Assembly: GCA_022567015.1 (NCBI GenBank) | Contig: JADFHR010000075.1 | Coordinates: 1 to 12,849 of the forward strand | Reading direction: 5' to 3' | Length of the DNA: 12,849 nt | Source of the DNA: Pseudomonadota bacterium | Lineage (GTDB): Bacteria; Pseudomonadota; Alphaproteobacteria; Rhodospirillales; 2-02-FULL-58-16 | Shown here: positions 6,623-12,823 of the stretch, piece by piece | Position numbering within the stretch: the stretch's first letter is position 1 | Layout of the letters: every line of letters begins with the position of its first letter | Notes under the pieces: model-generated | What the model was told of the DNA's origin: nothing | What the model saw: only the letters and a program-made list of their open reading frames with translations | Databases searched by the model: none | Program-made: the position numbers and the translations under genes

Positions 6623-7284
6623 GCGCCTTTCCTCTGGTCCGGCACCTGTCCGTCCACGTCACGCCGGTATTGGCGAGGCTTCCCGTGAGCGCCAACCAGA
6701 TCACGGCGGTCTCCCTGCTGGCCGGACTGGCCAGCGGCTGGTGCATGATGCAGGGAGACTGGACGTGGGGAATCATTGGTGGTGTCCTCCTGGTCTTATG
6801 TTACGTGCTCGACAACTGCGACGGCGAGATCGCCCGCCTCAAGAACCAGACTTCCCGGTTCGGCATGCATTTCGACACCTTCGTCGATGCGGCGGTCCAT
6901 ACCTTTTTCTTTGCCGCCCTGGGGATCGGGGTCGGGGAAACAACCGGGGAAGACGCGTGGCTGTGGCTGGGATGGATCGCCGCCGCGGGAAGCGCAATCA
7001 ACTATGTAATCTCGATCATCGTCGACGCACGCGATCGCGTGGCGGAGCAAAGGGCCGATGGTTCGACCGGCCGGGAGGCCGTGGACCAGCCGCGGACGCC
7101 CCGAGGCTGGCGCGAATGGATCGTCTTCGCCTTTCGCGAACTCGCCCGCGCCGATTTCTGCTTTATTGTTTTGGCTCTCGCCGTGTTCGACCTGACGTGG
7201 GCGCTGCTTCCCGTCGCGGCCGCGGGCGCCCAAGTCTACTGGATCACCCGGTTCGTCCGCGGTGCGGGCCAATACCACGTGTAG
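6619..7284 (+). CDS. CDP-alcohol phosphatidyltransferase C
   Basis: A 221-residue inner-membrane CDP-alcohol phosphatidyltransferase. The full signature is present at the same residue numbers as in CAPT-A: D65, D68, G69, R73, G82, D86 and D90 in YVLDNCDGEIARLKNQTSRF followed by GMHFDTFVD. The DNCDGEIARL form resembles the transferases that act on soluble polyol-phosphate acceptors (for example, domains linked to inositol-phosphate metabolism), but this does not fix the substrate. Six hydrophobic segments are visible, with a hydrophilic loop at about 136-165. Its ATG overlaps the stop of the RND gene in an ATGA junction, so the two are made together; coupling of a lipid synthase to a lipid exporter suggests the product is the exporter's cargo. 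It is more distant from A and B than they are from each other. It ends 31 bp from the convergent mlaC-like gene. Confidence 0.88.
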   Translation: MSAFPLVRHLSVHVTPVLARLPVSANQITAVSLLAGLASGWCMMQGDWTWGIIGGVLLVLCYVLDNCDGEIARLKNQTSRFGMHFDTFVDAAVHTFFFAALGIGVGETTGEDAWLWLGWIAAAGSAINYVISIIVDARDRVAEQRADGSTGREAVDQPRTPRGWREWIVFAFRELARADFCFIVLALAVFDLTWALLPVAAAGAQVYWITRFVRGAGQYHV

Positions 7285-7315
7285 GGCAAGTGCGTTACGG
7301 GACCGGTTATGGGGC

Positions 7316-7924
7316 CTATTGCGCGACCAGCCCGTCGGCCTTGTCGTTCAGGGTCGCGATCAGCCCGTCGACCCCCTTTTGCCTGAGCAGGCGCCGGTAT
7401 TCGGACCGGCGCACCGCGAGTTCGCTGATATCGTTGTCCAACAGGATATCGACGATACGCCACTGGCCTTTGTATTCCTTCACGACGTAGGTGAGTCGCG
7501 CCGGCGAATCACCCGGGCTGACGATCCTGGTCTTGACCAGAACCGTCTTTTGCGGCCCCGGCCGCTGGTCGACGATCTCGAAAACCTGGCCGGAATAGCC
7601 GTCGAACCGGTTGGCGTAGGTGCTGATGCTCAAGCGCTTGAAGGCGGCGACGAGCCGGGACCGCTGCTCCTTGTCCGCTTTTCTCCAAAAGGAGCCGGTG
7701 GCGACGCGGATCATCAGGGGCAAGTGAAAGGCCTCTTCGATCCTCGGCTGTAACCGCTGGTAGCGGCCCGTCACGCCGAGACTTTTCGCTTCCTTCATGA
7801 CGGCCAGGAGGTTTTCCTGAAACCGTTGGATGACGGCGCGTGCCGGGTCCTCCTGGGCCGCGGCCGGAAGCGCCGTCAAAACGCCGGCAAGAAGTAAGAG
7901 GACCTTAAGCGTGAAGGAACGCAA
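7316..7924 (-). CDS. MlaC/HpnM-like periplasmic lipid-binding protein (copy 1)
   Basis: A 202-residue exported protein of the MlaC/Ttg2D family, whose hopanoid-associated branch is HpnM. MlaC ferries phospholipid across the periplasm between an outer-membrane MlaA complex and an inner-membrane ABC transporter. Residues 1-23 form a Sec signal peptide with a cut after AAA or AAAQ. Family features follow: a FQENLLAVM helix, YQRLQPRIEEAFHLPLMIRV, RSRLVAAFKRLSISTYANRF, VKTRI, a W(R/K)IVDI strand and the end motif SELAVRRSEYRRLL. The start is unusual: TTG at 7924 with GGAGGAG six nt upstream; the ATG six bases further upstream is out of frame and too close to the Shine-Dalgarno. It lies 38 bp downstream of the second copy, in the same operon. 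The two proteins are more than half identical by eye. Confidence 0.88.
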   Translation of the reverse strand: MRSFTLKVLLLLAGVLTALPAAAQEDPARAVIQRFQENLLAVMKEAKSLGVTGRYQRLQPRIEEAFHLPLMIRVATGSFWRKADKEQRSRLVAAFKRLSISTYANRFDGYSGQVFEIVDQRPGPQKTVLVKTRIVSPGDSPARLTYVVKEYKGQWRIVDILLDNDISELAVRRSEYRRLLRQKGVDGLIATLNDKADGLVAQ

Positions 7925-7962
7925 CGCATGCTCCTCCAGTTCCTGGGGCGGCGAACCGCGCC

Positions 7963-8577
7963 CTATTGGGCGATCAGCTCGTCGGCCTTCTTGTTCAAGG
8001 TCGCAATCAGACCGTCGATGCCTTCATTTTGCAGCACGCGCCGGTATTCGGAGCGGCGCACCGAAAGCTCGCTGATGCCATTGTCGATGATGATGTCGAT
8101 AAGACGCCATCTTTCTTTGATTGTTTTCGCCACGTAGGTGAGGTTCACCGACGGTTTGTCCGGGATCACGATCCTGGTTTTGATCAGCAACGTATTTTGC
8201 GGTCCCGGTTTTTCGCCGATGGCCTCGAAGGTTTCGCCGGAATAGGCGTCAAACAGTGTCGCCACCTTGCTGACGCTCATGCGCCTGAAAGCGGAAATGA
8301 GCCGGCTGCGCTGGGTCTGGTTGGCCCCTTTCCAGTACGGGCCCGACGCGACGCGGATCATCAGCGGCAGGTAAAAGGTTTCCTCGATGGATGACACCAG
8401 CCGGTCGTAGCGACCCTTGACACCGAGGGTTTCGGCCTCCTTCATCACGGCCAGCAGATTTCCCTGAAACCGCTCGACAAGGACGCGCGGCTCGACCTCC
8501 GCCGCGCCGGCGGGAACGGCCGCGACGAGGACAAAAAGAAACGCCAGGATCTTGGGAACAAAGGAGCTCGGGTACAT
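7963..8577 (-). CDS. MlaC/HpnM-like periplasmic lipid-binding protein (copy 2)
   Basis: A 204-residue paralog of the downstream copy and the first gene of this two-gene operon. The signal peptide spans about residues 1-26 (SFVPKILAFLFVLVAAVPAG, cut after GAA). The mature protein carries the MlaC pattern: FQGNLLAVMKEAETLGVKGR, YLPLMIRVASGPYW, QRSRLISAFRRMSVSKVATLF, KTRIV, WRLIDIIID and SELSVRRSEYRRVL. Both copies end in DGLIATLN.KAD.L.AQ. The ATG at 8577 has only a weak upstream match (GGCGG). It is divergent from the MlaA-like gene across about 290 bp containing a strong palindrome, so carrier and outer-membrane partner may be co-regulated. None of the ABC transporter components MlaF, MlaE, MlaD or MlaB is encoded here. 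Function as a lipid carrier is well supported; the identity of the lipid is not. Confidence 0.88.
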   Translation of the reverse strand: MYPSSFVPKILAFLFVLVAAVPAGAAEVEPRVLVERFQGNLLAVMKEAETLGVKGRYDRLVSSIEETFYLPLMIRVASGPYWKGANQTQRSRLISAFRRMSVSKVATLFDAYSGETFEAIGEKPGPQNTLLIKTRIVIPDKPSVNLTYVAKTIKERWRLIDIIIDNGISELSVRRSEYRRVLQNEGIDGLIATLNKKADELIAQ

Positions 8578-8770
8578 TATGCCGCCATTCCAGGGTGTTA
8601 GCGCCGACGCAAAGGTTAAAGCCTGCGCCGGGCGGTGACAATGGGAACCTCGGGAACCTCAAGAATCGGTCAGCGGAGGTCAAGGGAAATTGCGTGCCAA
8701 AGATCTGTGTCAAATAAGCCACACTCCCACGAACGCATTAGGATAGGCGGGTTGCGGGGGCCGCGAAATT

Positions 8771-8790
8771 CACGTAAAACATTTTACGTG
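8771..8790. promoter_or_regulatory. 20-bp operator-like palindrome
   Basis: CACGTAAAACATTTTACGTG has perfect 9-bp arms around a 2-bp centre. It lies between the divergent mlaC-like and mlaA-like genes, about 80 bp before the likely mlaA start and about 190 bp before the mlaC start. The AT-rich core within GC-rich surroundings, the symmetry and the position suit a dimeric repressor or activator. The cognate regulator is not in the window. Confidence 0.55.
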
Positions 8791-8870
8791 GGGTTCCCGT
8801 GCGGCGGTTTTGTCGGCGAGGAGTGGAAGGGTCCCTTTAGTATTTGCGGGACGTCCTCGGGAGGCGAGTG

Positions 8871-9803
8871 TTGATACAGCACTTTCACAGGATTTTTGTC
8901 ATCGGCGTCCTGGTCGTGGCCATGGCCATTGGCGGCGCTGTCGTTTCATCGGCCGCGGAGTGGGGGCCGCCCGACCCCGAGGCGTTGGTGCCGGTGGAGT
9001 TGGCGTCGGTGGAGTGGGCCGGGGTGGAGTTGGCCCAGGCGAAGCCGGAGGCAGAGGCGGAGAACGACGTGAACGATCCCCTCGAGCCCATGAACCGCGG
9101 CATTTTCGAGTTCAACGAGTTCTTCCTGCAATGGATCCTGGGCCCCATCTCGGGGGTATATAAGGATTTCGTTCCCGATCCCATCCGCAGGTCGGTCGGC
9201 AACATTCTCCACCTTGTCGCCTCGCCGATCATTCTGGCGAACGACCTTCTGCAGGCTGAATGGGAGCGCGCGTGGATCACCACCCAGCGGACGGTGGTGA
9301 ACGCCACCATCGGCGTGGCGGGCGCCTTCGACGTGGCCGAGACCCTGGGTCTGCCCAGGCACAACGAGGATTTCGGACAGACCTTGGCCGTCTGGGGAAT
9401 AGGCGAAGGGTTCTATCTGGTGATTCCGTTTTTCGGCCCCTCGAACCCGCGGGACGGCATCGGCAAATTTGTCGACGGGTACGTCCATCCGCTGGGCAGG
9501 TGGGCCAGCAATACCGACCGCGAAGAGATCAGCTACGGCCTGTTCGCGGCCAGCGGCGTTCACGATTATTCGGAAATCAAGGACGAGCTGGACCAGATTC
9601 GAAAGACATCGATCGATTACTACGCCGCCATCCGCAGCATGTTCCGGCAGAAACGCGCCGCCGAGATCCGCAACGGCGCCGAGGTGGACCTTCCACCGAT
9701 TCCCGATCTGGGCTTCGATATCGACATGGACGAGATCGACAAACCATCGGCGGGCGCGGGTGACAAGCCGGCGGCAAGGTCGGGCGAACTTTCTGCAAAC
9801 TGA
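8871..9803 (+). CDS. mlaA: MlaA/VacJ-like protein without lipobox
   Basis: A 310-residue protein of the MlaA (VacJ) family, which removes mislocalised phospholipid from the outer leaflet of the outer membrane and hands it to MlaC. Family marks are NDPLEPMNRGIFEFNEFF near residue 65, PDPIRRSVGNILHL, a VNATIGVAGAFDVAETLGLP block, HNEDFGQTLAVWG and the VIPFFGPSNPRDGIGKFVD block. The N-terminus has a signal-like stretch (VIGVLVVAMAIGGAVVSSAA), but there is no cysteine after it or anywhere in the protein, so it cannot be a classical lipoprotein. A short VE(L/W)A-rich spacer with three imperfect copies follows. I chose the TTG at 8871 because GGGAGG lies six nt upstream; GTG 8868 or TTG 8844 would lengthen it slightly. 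The C-terminal tail is acidic (GFDIDMDEID). It is divergent from the two MlaC-like genes, its expected functional partners. Confidence 0.88.
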   Translation: MIQHFHRIFVIGVLVVAMAIGGAVVSSAAEWGPPDPEALVPVELASVEWAGVELAQAKPEAEAENDVNDPLEPMNRGIFEFNEFFLQWILGPISGVYKDFVPDPIRRSVGNILHLVASPIILANDLLQAEWERAWITTQRTVVNATIGVAGAFDVAETLGLPRHNEDFGQTLAVWGIGEGFYLVIPFFGPSNPRDGIGKFVDGYVHPLGRWASNTDREEISYGLFAASGVHDYSEIKDELDQIRKTSIDYYAAIRSMFRQKRAAEIRNGAEVDLPPIPDLGFDIDMDEIDKPSAGAGDKPAARSGELSAN

Positions 9804-9808
9804 GGTCT

Positions 9809-9830
9809 GCCGCCGCCGGGCGGCCCCTTT
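9809..9830 (+). terminator. Possible terminator after mlaA
   Basis: GCCGCC (9809-9814) pairs with GGCGGC (9819-9824) across a 4-nt loop just past the mlaA stop, followed by CCCCTTT. The T-run is short, so this is a weak intrinsic-terminator candidate. Confidence 0.35.
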
Positions 9831-9940
9831 CCCCAATTGACCGCAAAAGCAAGGCCGCAGGCGTTGCTCCCGGACGCGCGCCGTGACCGGCGACCGTTCG
9901 CGCCTACCGGCGTGGCGCGCCCGCCCGGGGTCGGCCGGCC

Positions 9941-10012
9941 GGCAAAATAACATAATAAAAATGTTATATAATTTTAATTTGACAAATGGTAGTGTATAAA
10001 TGAAATCCGACC
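9941..10012 (+). promoter_or_regulatory. AT-rich upstream island of the ATP-grasp gene
   Basis: A sharp AT-rich tract interrupts very GC-rich DNA immediately before the ATP-grasp gene. It contains an inverted repeat ATAACAT (9947-9953) / ATGTTAT (9961-9967), a consensus TTGACA (9979-9984) and TATAAA (9995-10000). The last two are only 10 bp apart, so they do not form one standard promoter; one of them may pair with another box. A promoter and a regulator site are likely here, but the exact elements are not resolved. Confidence 0.45.
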
Positions 10013-10042
10013 ATGGCGCCCGGCGCCGGGGAAAAGTGCGTG

Positions 10043-10978
10043 ATGAAAATTTTCGTCCTTCACGAAAACGCGGCCTGGGTCGAGCCGTTGCGCAAAGCCC
10101 TGGCCGAGCGGTCCCTGCCCTTCGAGGAGTGGTTCCTTGACGAAGGGCGCGTTGACCTGGCGTCGGCGCCGCCCGCCGGCGTCTTCTACAACCGCATGAG
10201 CGCCTCGTCCCACACCCGCGGTCACCGGTATGCGCCGGAGATGACGTCGCTGGTTCTGGCGTGGCTGGAGGGGCACGGCCGCCGCGTCGTCAACACCAGC
10301 CGCGCGTTGCGGCTTGAGCTCAGCAAGGTGGCCCAGTACGAGGCCCTGAAGGCCTGCCACATCCACACGCCGCGGACCGTGGCGGCGGTCGGCCGCCAGG
10401 CGACGGTGGAGGCGGCGGAGGCGTTTGCGCCGGGTCCCATACTGTTGAAGCCCAATCGGGGCGGCACGGGTCACGGCGTCCGCCTGTTCCAAACCATCGA
10501 GGCCCTGCGCGACCATGTCCTTGGCGACGCCTTCGAGGCGCCCATCGACGGCGTTTCCCTTGTGCAGGAATACGTCCGCGCGCCGGAGCCCTATATCACC
10601 CGCGCCGAATTCATTGGCGGCCGCTTTTTCTACGCCGTGCGCGTGGACACCAGCGATGGGTTCGAGCTCTGCCCGGCGGACGCCTGCCAGGTGAATGACC
10701 GGCCGAAGTTCACCATCACCGGCGCCATCGATTCGGCGCTGCTCGGCAAATACGAGGCTTTCCTCGCCGCCAACGGCATCGAGATCGGCGGCATCGAATT
10801 TATTGCCGACGAGACGGGCCGGGTGTTCACCTACGACGTCAACACCAACACCAATTACAACGCGGACGCCGAAGCGCGGGCGAAGAGATCGGGCATGGGG
10901 GAAATCGCGCGATTTCTCGGAGACGAATTGGCGCGACTCGCCTCTCCCCGGGACGGCGCGCTGCGGCTTGCCGGCTGA
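10043..10978 (+). CDS. RimK-like ATP-grasp ligase
   Basis: A 311-residue cytosolic enzyme with the ATP-grasp fold, closest in style to RimK/glutathione-synthetase-type ligases that activate a carboxylate as acyl-phosphate and join it to an amine. Visible features are LLKPNRGGTGHGVRLF (K136 and the glycine-rich loop at 140-145), VQEYVRAPEPYITRAEF (E176 in the adenine-binding segment), IGGIEFIADETGR (E252) and YDVNTNTNYN (D265, N267, N269), a metal-binding motif close to the E/D-x-N of the family. The N-terminal third (VFYNRMSASSHTRGHRYAP) forms the substrate-side domain. The ATG at 10043 gives a clean first strand (MKIFVLHENA); an upstream ATG at 10013 would add ten residues of poor quality. 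It is preceded by an AT-rich control region and stands alone, with no visible partner. The joined substrates cannot be read from the sequence. Confidence 0.85.
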   Translation: MKIFVLHENAAWVEPLRKALAERSLPFEEWFLDEGRVDLASAPPAGVFYNRMSASSHTRGHRYAPEMTSLVLAWLEGHGRRVVNTSRALRLELSKVAQYEALKACHIHTPRTVAAVGRQATVEAAEAFAPGPILLKPNRGGTGHGVRLFQTIEALRDHVLGDAFEAPIDGVSLVQEYVRAPEPYITRAEFIGGRFFYAVRVDTSDGFELCPADACQVNDRPKFTITGAIDSALLGKYEAFLAANGIEIGGIEFIADETGRVFTYDVNTNTNYNADAEARAKRSGMGEIARFLGDELARLASPRDGALRLAG

Positions 10979-11104
10979 CCCCCGACCATGGCGCCGCGCC
11001 GCCCGCCTGCCGGGCGTCGGTCCAACGGGCCGGACGGGGCCGCGGCCGGCCCCGGGGCATGACAGCGTAACCTATTGAATAGACGTAATATTCTTCGAGA
11101 ATCC

Positions 11105-11132
11105 TTGACTTATGCGAGGTAAAGTGTAAAAC
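11105..11132 (+). promoter_or_regulatory. Likely rpoH promoter
   Basis: TTGACT (11105-11110) and TAAAAC (11127-11132) are separated by 16 bp. Transcription from here would give an rpoH leader of roughly 260 nt. The surrounding 11080-11135 is AT-richer than its flanks, as expected for a promoter. Confidence 0.5.
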
Positions 11133-11159
11133 TGCCCCTGATCGGTGCCCGGATGGGGC

Positions 11160-11181
11160 CGGTCGAACCATGACCCGACCG
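11160..11181 (+). promoter_or_regulatory. Hairpin in rpoH leader
   Basis: CGGTCG (11160-11165) pairs with CGACCG (11176-11181) around AACCATGACC. The loop and right arm share CATGACCCGAC with the repeats at the right edge of the window. It may be a leader structure that affects rpoH expression, but this is inference. Confidence 0.35.
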
Positions 11182-11231
11182 ATAAAGGTGGGTCCCGTTG
11201 GCATATTGCTTCGAGAAGGAGGGTATGGCCC

Positions 11232-11282
11232 ATGTATGAGCATGACCTGTCTCCCAAATTGGATCGAACTTTTTCGGGATGA
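11232..11282 (+). CDS. 16-residue leader ORF upstream of rpoH
   Basis: ATG at 11232 opens a 16-codon frame (MYEHDLSPKLDRTFSG) ending in TGA at 11280-11282. AAGGAGGG ends about 8 nt upstream, one of the best Shine-Dalgarno sequences in the window. It sits inside the long rpoH leader, about 115 nt before the rpoH ATG. It could be a regulatory uORF, a small protein, or a chance frame behind a purine-rich element. No family is recognised. Confidence 0.35.
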   Translation: MYEHDLSPKLDRTFSG

Positions 11283-11349
11283 TTCGTGTGGCCGTTGTGA
11301 CCGTTTTGGTCCCCGGACACGAAGGTGACTCCGTGATTGCGGGGTCCGA

Positions 11350-11368
11350 GCCGCCGCCTGCGGGCGGC
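11350..11368 (+). promoter_or_regulatory. GC hairpin before rpoH ribosome site
   Basis: GCCGCC (11350-11355) pairs with GGCGGC (11363-11368), with alternative register CGCCGC/GCGGCG. It ends about 12 nt before the GGGAG that serves rpoH. RpoH mRNAs are known to be controlled by structure in some bacteria (RNA thermometer in E. coli), so the hairpin is worth testing, but it does not visibly cover the start site. Confidence 0.3.
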
Positions 11369-11397
11369 GAGGCAAAGACATTGGGAGATTCGACACG

Positions 11398-12276
11398 ATG
11401 ACAGCCTTGACATTACCCGTTGTTCCGCTGGAAGGCGGACTTTCCCAGTATTTTCGCGAGGTCTGGCGCTTTCCGATCCTCGACGTGGAAGAGGAATACA
11501 TGCTGGCCCAACGCTGGCGCGAACACGGCGACGTGGACGCCGCGCACGAGCTGGTGACCAGCCACCTGCGTCTTGTCGCCAAGATCGCCATGGGGTACCG
11601 GGGCTACGGCCTGCCCCTGGCCGATCTGGTGTCCGAGGGCAATATCGGCCTGATGAAGGCGGTGAAGAAGTTCGAGCCCGAGCGCGGGTTCCGCCTGTCC
11701 ACCTACGCCATGTGGTGGATCAGGGCGGCGATCACCGAATACGTGCTGCGCTCGTGGTCCATGGTGAAAATGGGCACCGTGGCGGCGCAGAAGAAGCTGT
11801 TTTTCAGCCTGCGCAAGGTCAAGGGCCGCCTGAACATCCTGGACAACGGAGAGCTGGCGCCCGAACAGGCGGCGAGGCTCGCCAAGGTCCTTGACGTGTC
11901 GGAATCCGAGGTCATCGACATGAACCGCCGCCTGGTGGGGCACGACGTTTCGCTCAACGCGCCGCTGTCGGAAGACGAAGGCGTGGAGTTCCAGGACACC
12001 CTGGTGGACACCAAGCCGTCGCCCGAAAGCCAGGCCGCGGACGGCGAGGAATTGACCCACCGGCGCGGGCTCCTGAAAAGGGCGCTGTCGGTCCTGCCCG
12101 ACCGCGAGCGTCACATCCTCACCGAACGGCGCCTGAACGATGACCCGGTGACGCTGGAACAGTTGGGCCAGATCTATGGCATCAGCCGCGAGCGGGTGCG
12201 CCAGCTCGAAGTCCGTGCCTTTGAAAAGGTGCAGAAGGCGATCATGGCCGCCGCCGCCGAGGGTGCGGCCTGCTGA
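11398..12276 (+). CDS. rpoH: Heat-shock sigma factor RpoH (sigma-32)
   Basis: A 292-residue alternative sigma factor that directs RNA polymerase to heat-shock promoters. Region 2 (about 52-121) has LVTSHLRLVAKIAMGYRGYG, LVSEGNIGLMKAVKKFEPE and the -10 recognition and melting segment RGFRLSTYAMWWIRAAITEY. The RpoH-specific box QKKLFFSLRK (131-140) directly follows. This box, together with the absence of region 1.1, separates it from the housekeeping sigma. Region 4 (about 228-285) has the LPDRERHIL helix and the -35-binding helix-turn-helix LEQLGQIYGISRERVRQLEV. The length is typical. The ATG at 11398 is preceded by GGGAG ten nt upstream. It is transcribed alone behind a long leader with a probable promoter, hairpins and a short ORF, which suggests post-transcriptional control. 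It converges on usg with a 41-bp gap. Confidence 0.95.
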   Translation: MTALTLPVVPLEGGLSQYFREVWRFPILDVEEEYMLAQRWREHGDVDAAHELVTSHLRLVAKIAMGYRGYGLPLADLVSEGNIGLMKAVKKFEPERGFRLSTYAMWWIRAAITEYVLRSWSMVKMGTVAAQKKLFFSLRKVKGRLNILDNGELAPEQAARLAKVLDVSESEVIDMNRRLVGHDVSLNAPLSEDEGVEFQDTLVDTKPSPESQAADGEELTHRRGLLKRALSVLPDRERHILTERRLNDDPVTLEQLGQIYGISRERVRQLEVRAFEKVQKAIMAAAAEGAAC

Positions 12277-12317
12277 TCCTTGATCGCCGGTTCCGCCGCC
12301 CGGCCGGGGATATTTCT

Positions 12318-12581
12318 TCAATTCAACGTAACGATGGTGTCGACCGCCCGGAACCGGGGCGACGTGATGATCCCGCTGCAGGCCACCTTCACCGAGTGCA
12401 CCTTGCCTTCCAGATTTCGCTGCCAGAACGCAAGGAAGCGGCGCAGGGCGGGAAACGTCGGCGCCAGGTCCAGGTTCTGCCAGACGAAGCTCTGCAGGAT
12501 GTGTGGATAATCGGGCAGGTGATAGGTGATCTCGGCGGTCGTCAGGCGGTAACGGCCGGGCCGCTTCTCGCATGTGGTCAT
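12318..12581 (-). CDS. usg: Usg-family protein
   Basis: An 87-residue protein of the Usg family, small conserved alphaproteobacterial proteins of unknown biochemical role, named for a gene upstream of trp genes in some species. The family pattern is clear: GRYRLTTAEITYHLPDYPHI, LQSFVWQNLDLAPTFPALRR, FLAFWQRNLEGKVHSV and the closing strands. There is no signal peptide or membrane helix, so it is probably cytosolic. The ATG at 12581 is chosen because it starts where family members start and has GGAG about 10 nt upstream; the frame stays open to 12698 but that extension is not family-like. It converges with rpoH and there are no trp genes in view. Confidence 0.85.
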   Translation of the reverse strand: MTTCEKRPGRYRLTTAEITYHLPDYPHILQSFVWQNLDLAPTFPALRRFLAFWQRNLEGKVHSVKVACSGIITSPRFRAVDTIVTLN

Positions 12582-12700
12582 GGTCACCAATCTCCGGGTT
12601 CCCAATGTCGTCTGAGTCTGCCGTCTTTCCGTGCGGCCATCAACAAAAAACGAAACGAATCCAAGGGGATAGCAGCCAACACCCGATTCTGCTGCCAACA

Positions 12701-12716
12701 GGTATCACCTTATACC
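12701..12716. repeat. GGTAT/ATACC hairpin at repeat boundary
   Basis: GGTAT (12701-12705) pairs with ATACC (12712-12716) over six nt. Its right arm is the first five bases of the 54-bp direct repeat. Confidence 0.35.
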
Positions 12717-12823
12717 AAGGGTCGCTGATCATGACCCGACGAGCCGGCTTACCAAGGTTTTCGGCCCTAATACCAAGGGTCACTGATCATGACCCGACGA
12801 GCCGGCTTACCAAGGCTTTCGGC
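12712..12823. repeat. Two 54-bp direct repeats, 58-bp period
   Basis: Copies at 12712-12765 and 12770-12823 differ at two positions (G/A and T/C) and are separated by 4 bp. Each unit starts ATACCAAGGGTC, has a central TGATCA flanked by offset GGGTC/GACCC arms, then CGACGAGCCGGCTT, and a second TACCAAGG before TTTCGGC. No open frame of note runs through them. The array may continue beyond the window. Such units could be an extragenic repeat family or paired protein-binding sites. Confidence 0.8.

Noticed and set aside
1582..7284. Phosphonolipid pathway (PhyH as PhnY-type enzyme plus CAPT)
   Set aside because: No PEP mutase, phosphonopyruvate decarboxylase or cytidylyltransferase gene is present, and PhyH substrate cannot be read from motifs; kept only as a possibility.
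9979..10000. TTGACA and TATAAA as one promoter
   Set aside because: The spacer is only 10 bp, too short for a sigma-70 promoter; kept only as part of an AT-rich island.
12277..12317. Bidirectional terminator between rpoH and usg
   Set aside because: GCCGG/CCGGC can pair but the loop is long and there is no clean T-run on either strand; support is too weak.
11413..12573. A 386-codon minus-strand frame antisense to rpoH and overlapping usg
   Set aside because: Histidine/arginine/glutamine-rich composition without recognisable domains; rpoH on the other strand is unambiguous.
12712..12823. CRISPR array
   Set aside because: The repeats are 54 bp with a 4-bp gap, with no variable spacers and no cas genes.
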